From Williamsia serinedens (GTDB taxonomy: Bacteria > Actinomycetota > Actinomycetes > Mycobacteriales > Mycobacteriaceae), in assembly GCF_024171725.1 (NCBI RefSeq), contig NZ_JAMTCG010000007.1, positions 62,001 to 126,000 on the forward strand: a stretch of 64,000 bases of DNA. Direction: 5' to 3'. Every line of letters starts with the position of its first letter. Positions within the stretch are counted from its first letter, which is position 1. Both the position numbers and the translations under genes were made by a program. The notes below the pieces were generated by a model that was not told the origin of the DNA, did not search any database, and was given only the letters and a program-made list of their open reading frames with translations. Below are positions 60,564 to 64,000 of the stretch, one piece after another.

Positions 60564-62052
60564 CGTCGTCGAGGTCGCGTTCCTGTTCGACGGCCCGCCC
60601 GTCGGAGGGGATGTCCCCGACGCCAGGGCCACCGGCCGGATCGCGTCCGGTGAGCGTGTCCGGCCAGTCGAGGCTGTCGAGGGGGTCGCCCACGCGCAGC
60701 TCCGGTGTCGACGTCTCGAAGGTGCGGACCGGTCCGACACCCGTCGTCCGCGTCTCGAACCGCACGGTCACCACGCCGTGTCCGCTGCCCTGCACCCAGC
60801 CGTGCCCGAGGTCGGGGTGGACGACGTCGGTCCCGGTCAGCCACGTCACCGCACCGTCGTCGGAGACGGTCCGCCCGGTCATCGTCTGCACACCGACATC
60901 CGGTGCGGGCGTGTCGTTCTCGTCGCCAGAGCTCGCCTCGGCCGTCGGGGTCGTCGTCGGGTCCTCGCCCGCGCCGAACAGCTGGAACTGCTCGTCGGCG
61001 GTCAGCCCGCTGTACCCGACACCGACGAGCCGTACCGGCCCGATGTCGACGGGATCGAGCGCGAGGCGTTGCGCGGCCGTGGCCAGCACCGACAACTCGC
61101 TCGTGGCGGGGCTGAACGTGGTCGACCGGGTCAGCACCGACATGTCCGACCGCTTCAGCTTGAGCACCACGGTCCGTGCTCCCCGACCGTCGGCGAGCAG
61201 TCGGCGGTGGGCCCCCGCGGCGGCGCCGTCGATCGCGGCGCGGAGGCGGTCGAGCGCCGTGATGTCCTCGGCGAAGGTCGATTCCGCGCTGATCTGCTTC
61301 GCCGACGCGCGCTCGGCGACGGGCCGGTCGTCGATGCCCTGGGCGAGCCGGTGCAGCGCCGGGCCGACCGTCGCCCCGAGTACCGACGCGACCTCGACCG
61401 ACGACAGGTCCGCGAGGTCTCCGATGGTGTCGATGCCGAGCCGGTGCAGTTTGTCGCCGGCCACGGGTCCGATGCCCCACAACTTGCGGACCGACAACGG
61501 GCGGAGGAACTCCCGGTCCTGCGCCGGGTCGACGACGACGACGCCATCGGGTTTGGCGAGCCCGGACGCGATCTTCGCGATCTGCTTGCCGCTGCCGGCG
61601 CCGATCGACGCGGCCAGACCGAGCTCGTCGCGGATGCGCCGACGCACCTCCTCGGCGAAGCGCGTGACGGCGTCCGCGTCCGCGCCGGCCAGCAACTCCG
61701 GTTCGCCGAACGCCTCGTCGAAGGACAGGGTCTCGATGACCGGGATGGACTCGCGGACCAGTGCGAACACCCGCGCGCTGACGACCCGGTAGACCGACCC
61801 GCGCGGCGGGACCACGACGGCGCCGGCCCCGACGAGACGCCGCGCCTGGTGCATCGGCATCGCCGAGCGGGCGCCGAACCGCCGGGCCTCGTAGCTCGCG
61901 CCCGCGACCACGCCGCGTCCGCCGACGCCGCCGACGAGGACCGGGCGACCGCGCAGCGTCGGCCGGGTTAGCTGTTCGACGGAGGCGAAGAACGCGTCCA
62001 TGTCGATGTGCAGGACCCACCGCGACGTCCGTGTCCGGTCAGGCTGCACCAC
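60529..62052 (-). CDS. dinB: DNA polymerase IV (Y-family)
   Basis: Error-prone translesion polymerase. The 507 residues are long because of a C-terminal extension past the little-finger domain. Catalytic carboxylates: [13 protein letters not shown] and LSFDEAFGE; the helix-hairpin-helix is [17 protein letters not shown]. The start GTG 62052 lies 6 bases after TAGGCT (62059-62064), so the mRNA is probably leaderless, and that -10 overlaps the TAG stop of the upstream F420 gene. No LexA/SOS box was seen. Confidence 0.95.
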   Translation of the reverse strand: MVQPDRTRTSRWVLHIDMDAFFASVEQLTRPTLRGRPVLVGGVGGRGVVAGASYEARRFGARSAMPMHQARRLVGAGAVVVPPRGSVYRVVSARVFALVRESIPVIETLSFDEAFGEPELLAGADADAVTRFAEEVRRRIRDELGLAASIGAGSGKQIAKIASGLAKPDGVVVVDPAQDREFLRPLSVRKLWGIGPVAGDKLHRLGIDTIGDLADLSSVEVASVLGATVGPALHRLAQGIDDRPVAERASAKQISAESTFAEDITALDRLRAAIDGAAAGAHRRLLADGRGARTVVLKLKRSDMSVLTRSTTFSPATSELSVLATAAQRLALDPVDIGPVRLVGVGYSGLTADEQFQLFGAGEDPTTTPTAEASSGDENDTPAPDVGVQTMTGRTVSDDGAVTWLTGTDVVHPDLGHGWVQGSGHGVVTVRFETRTTGVGPVRTFETSTPELRVGDPLDSLDWPDTLTGRDPAGGPGVGDIPSDGRAVEQERDLDDVSAVSSDPGTA

Positions 62053-62058
62053 CGGTCC

Positions 62059-62064
62059 AGCCTA
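62059..62064 (-). promoter_or_regulatory. -10 hexamer TAGGCT of a leaderless dinB promoter
   Basis: TAGGCT on the minus strand, 6 bases before GTG 62052. Its first three bases are also the stop codon of the preceding F420-type gene. Confidence 0.5.
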
Positions 62065-62541
62065 GGCAGCGCGCGACGACCGGTGGTCAGGGTGCGGGGT
62101 GAGGACGAAGGCCGGGACGTGGGGTGCGACGGCGAGGAGTTCGTCGTCGGTCGAGCGGTGCGACACCTTGGCGGGCAGGTAGTTCGCGACCTCCCATCCC
62201 CACCGCTTCAGGTACGGCCGCAGCAGCGCGACCTTGTCGGCGTCGGTGACCTCGGTGGCGTGGAAGGCCCGTACCGACCGGCCGTGGCGGATCTCGCACT
62301 CCCCGACCGCACGCAGGTTGCGCGACCACTGGGTGTTGCCGCGCGGGGAGATCAGGTACGTGCGGCCGTCGACGGTGATCGGGTTGACCGGCGTCGTGCG
62401 CGGCACGCCGCTGGTGCGGCCGACGACGGTGAGCGTGCGGGCGCCGGCCAGACCGATCCCGTGGTCGGACAGCCACCGGACGGCGGCGTTGAACGATGCC
62501 TGGGTGCGGCCGGTCGGGCGGGCGTAGTGGGTGGTGGTCAT
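62062..62541 (-). CDS. F420-dependent nitroreductase family protein, second copy
   Basis: A 159-residue deazaflavin split-barrel protein with LTVVGRTSGVPRTTPVNPI and YLISPRGNTQWSRNLRA, the Ddn/FDR family blocks. It is distinct in sequence from the copy at 51017. GAGGAG lies before ATG 62541. It is divergent from the TetR gene, and both operators lie in the shared promoter region, so it is the most likely target of that regulator. Confidence 0.9.
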   Translation of the reverse strand: MTTTHYARPTGRTQASFNAAVRWLSDHGIGLAGARTLTVVGRTSGVPRTTPVNPITVDGRTYLISPRGNTQWSRNLRAVGECEIRHGRSVRAFHATEVTDADKVALLRPYLKRWGWEVANYLPAKVSHRSTDDELLAVAPHVPAFVLTPHPDHRSSRAA

Positions 62542-62565
62542 GACGGTCTCCTCGACTCGGTGAAC

Positions 62566-62580
62566 GAGAGCACTGCTCTC
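62566..62580. promoter_or_regulatory. TetR operator site 1, GAGAGCACTGCTCTC
   Basis: Perfect 15-bp palindrome 25 bases upstream of the F420-type gene's ATG. It pairs with site 2, whose centre is 50 bp away (about five helical turns). Confidence 0.65.
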
Positions 62581-62615
62581 TGAAAATGAGTATGCATCGC
62601 CCGCCGACCAAAAGC

Positions 62616-62630
62616 AAGAGCACTGCTCTC
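62616..62630. promoter_or_regulatory. TetR operator site 2, AAGAGCACTGCTCTC
   Basis: Same 13-bp core AGAGCACTGCTCT as site 1, 22 bases upstream of the TetR start codon, suggesting autoregulation. Confidence 0.65.
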
Positions 62631-62651
62631 GAAATGTGCGACCATGACCCC

Positions 62652-63323
62652 ATGAGCCCCCGCCGCGCCGACGCCCGCGCCGAGACGGAACGCGACATCC
62701 TGCGGATCGGACGGGAGCACCTCGTCGCCTCCGGGCCCGGCGGACTGTCGTTGCGGGCGGTCGCCCGCGACCTGGGAGTCGTGTCGTCGGCGGTGTACAG
62801 GTACGTGCGCAGCCGCGACGAGCTGCTCACCCTGCTCGTCGTCGACGCCTACACCGAGCTGGCCGACGCCGTCGACGAGGCCGTCGACGGCGCGGACGAC
62901 GGCCACTCGCGCCTGTACGCGGCGGGCACGGCGATGCGGCGGTGGGCGCTGGCCGAGCCCGCCCGGTGGGCACTGCTCTACGGCACGCCCGTGCCCGGCT
63001 ACGAGGCCCCGGGGGAACAGACGACCGGCCCGGGCACACGCGTCATGGCGCGGGCCGTCGCCATCGCCGCCACGATGACACCCGCACCGGTCGACGCCGT
63101 GCCGCAGGCGCTGGGCGCCGACTTCGACCGCATCCGCACCGAGTTCGCGAGTCCGGTCACCGATGCCGGGCTGGTGCGGGCGCTGTCGCTGTGGTCGGTC
63201 ATGGTCGGCGCGATCAGCTCGGAGGTGTTCGGCCAGTATGGCCGGGACACCTTCTCCGACGCCGAAGCGCTCTTCGGGCTGCAGCTGCGATCGGCGATCG
63301 ACGCCGCGTTCCCGCCGGCCTGA
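62652..63323 (+). CDS. TetR/AcrR family transcriptional regulator
   Basis: A 223-residue repressor. Helix-turn-helix about residues 27-55: GGLSLRAVARDLGVVSSAVY then RYVRSRDELLTLLVVDAY. The C-terminal ligand domain begins near DGHSRLYAAG and contains WALLYGTPVPGYEAP, the TetR_C_33/WHG-type pattern. ATG 62652 is used because the HTH starts at the normal distance; a longer frame from 62586 would cover operator 2. The stop abuts the convergent ileS stop with no base between. Confidence 0.92.
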   Translation: MSPRRADARAETERDILRIGREHLVASGPGGLSLRAVARDLGVVSSAVYRYVRSRDELLTLLVVDAYTELADAVDEAVDGADDGHSRLYAAGTAMRRWALAEPARWALLYGTPVPGYEAPGEQTTGPGTRVMARAVAIAATMTPAPVDAVPQALGADFDRIRTEFASPVTDAGLVRALSLWSVMVGAISSEVFGQYGRDTFSDAEALFGLQLRSAIDAAFPPA

Positions 63324-64000
63324 TCAGACCCGGGACAGCTCCGCCCGCACCCCGTCGCCGAGATCGACTGCGTCGACACCGAGATCGTCGGGCGCGACGA
63401 CGTCGAGCCGGACCGCCAGCACCTCGCCCGCGACGAGATCCCGATGCCGCTGGGCCCACTCCTGCCGCTGCTCCGGCACCCCGAGACGCACCTCGATGCG
63501 GTCGGAGACGTCGAACCCGGCCGAGCGTCGCGCGTCCTGGAGTTCGCGGACCCGGTCCTTCGCCCAGCCCTCGGCCTCGAGCTCCTCGGTGACCGTGGTG
63601 TCGAGCACGACGAGCCCACCGCCCGAGGGCAGTTCGGCCGTCGACTCGGGTTCCACCGCGACGAGCTTGCGGCTGAACTCCCCGTCGACGAGGGCGATCC
63701 CGTCCGCGACGACCGTCTCGGCGCCGTCGACCTCCTGCAGCTGCCAGTCGCCCGACTTCACGGCCTTGATGACGCGCTGGACGTCCTTGCCCAGGCGCGG
63801 GCCCGCGGCACGCGCGTTGACGACGACCTCGACCCGGCCGAACTCCTCGGCGTCGTCGGCGAGATGGACTGCCTTGACGTTCATCTCGTCGGCGACGAGG
63901 CCGGTGAAGTCGGCGAGACGCGACGCCGCCGGGCCGGCGACGGTGATGGCGGGCAACGGGAGTCGGACACGCAGCTTGTTCGCCTTGCGCAGGCTCGACG
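63324..64000 (-). CDS. ileS: Isoleucyl-tRNA synthetase, C-terminal part only
   Basis: The frame runs into the right edge, so the N-terminal catalytic and editing domains lie outside. The visible 225 residues are the C-terminal region: [20 protein letters not shown], then [38 protein letters not shown] and [18 protein letters not shown], matching the DUF5915-like tail of long actinobacterial IleS. The order ileS-dinX is the same as in M. tuberculosis (Rv1536-Rv1537), with the TetR and F420 genes inserted between. Confidence 0.93.
   Translation of the reverse strand, partial: SSLRKANKLRVRLPLPAITVAGPAASRLADFTGLVADEMNVKAVHLADDAEEFGRVEVVVNARAAGPRLGKDVQRVIKAVKSGDWQLQEVDGAETVVADGIALVDGEFSRKLVAVEPESTAELPSGGGLVVLDTTVTEELEAEGWAKDRVRELQDARRSAGFDVSDRIEVRLGVPEQRQEWAQRHRDLVAGEVLAVRLDVVAPDDLGVDAVDLGDGVRAELSRV

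Noticed and set aside
60529-62064. SOS (LexA) box controlling dinB
   Set aside because: No TCGAAC-N4-GTTCGA-like sequence in the promoter; the -10 lies inside the end of the upstream gene.

Overview
This window comes from the chromosome of a high-GC, mycolic-acid-type actinobacterium. A Gordonia/Williamsia-like member of the Mycobacteriales is the best guess. The reasons are the very high GC, the actinobacterial gene families (PriA in place of HisA plus TrpF, BsaP next to BioB, an MTB12-like antigen, F420-type nitroreductases, DnaE1, DinB) and a gene order that tracks the Mycobacterium tuberculosis ileS-dinX-ansA-lspA-dnaE1-ilvA-treZYX-bioAFDB-nadAC-his-trp-lgt-pykA-tesB segment almost end to end. 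No rRNA, tRNA, prophage, insertion sequence or CRISPR array was seen. The species call is inference.

Layout. 1-4.7 kb: a 3'-truncated short-chain dehydrogenase, a CrtI-like FAD oxidoreductase, a SRPBCC protein, a ferritin-like protein and an unrecognised protein. 4.7-20.5 kb, all minus strand: a long convoy that reads, in transcription order, hisD-hisC-hisB-hisH-(small membrane protein)-priA-IMPase-hisF-hisI-tautomerase-trpE-Trp membrane protein-trpC-trpB-trpA-lgt-pyk-tesB. Many of these genes are joined by 4-nt GTGA/ATGA overlaps. pyk appears to restart from its own promoter. 20.6-29.8 kb: adhC, nadC-nadA (with no nadB between them), a divergent NrtR regulator with a clear palindromic box, then DUF2567-bsaP-bioB-bioD-bioF-bioA. 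29.9-48.4 kb: an acyltransferase and the trehalose genes treX-treY ... treZ. The trehalose set is split by a polyol-use island: a xylulokinase-like gene, mannitol and sorbitol dehydrogenases, a SorC regulator and a complete SmoEFGK-like ABC transporter. 48.4-64 kb: a luciferase-like monooxygenase, ilvA, an F420 nitroreductase, dnaE1, rluD, lspA, two lipoproteins, ansA, dinB, a second F420 nitroreductase with a divergent TetR regulator, and the 3' end of ileS.

How the genes work together. The convoy makes histidine and tryptophan from shared PRPP-derived intermediates; PriA can serve both pathways, and no trpF, trpD or trpG is present here. The nad and bio blocks supply NAD and biotin, with NrtR positioned to sense NAD status. 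TreX, TreY and TreZ turn glycogen into trehalose. The polyol island would import sugar alcohols, oxidise them to ketoses and phosphorylate the ketose.

The most unusual non-coding features are two mirror-symmetric repeat arrays in convergent gene gaps. The first (38349-38603) has 14-nt units at a 21-23 bp period and folds into a 59-nt inverted repeat with 52 of 59 positions complementary. The second (49458-49588) is smaller, with about 21-bp spacing. Nine genes or mini-ORFs show a TANNNT hexamer 6-8 nt upstream of ATG/GTG, which points to leaderless transcripts. No gene-free stretch exceeds 300 bases: the largest are 38338-38612 (repeat array) and 59435-59633 (a divergent promoter region with one small inverted repeat).
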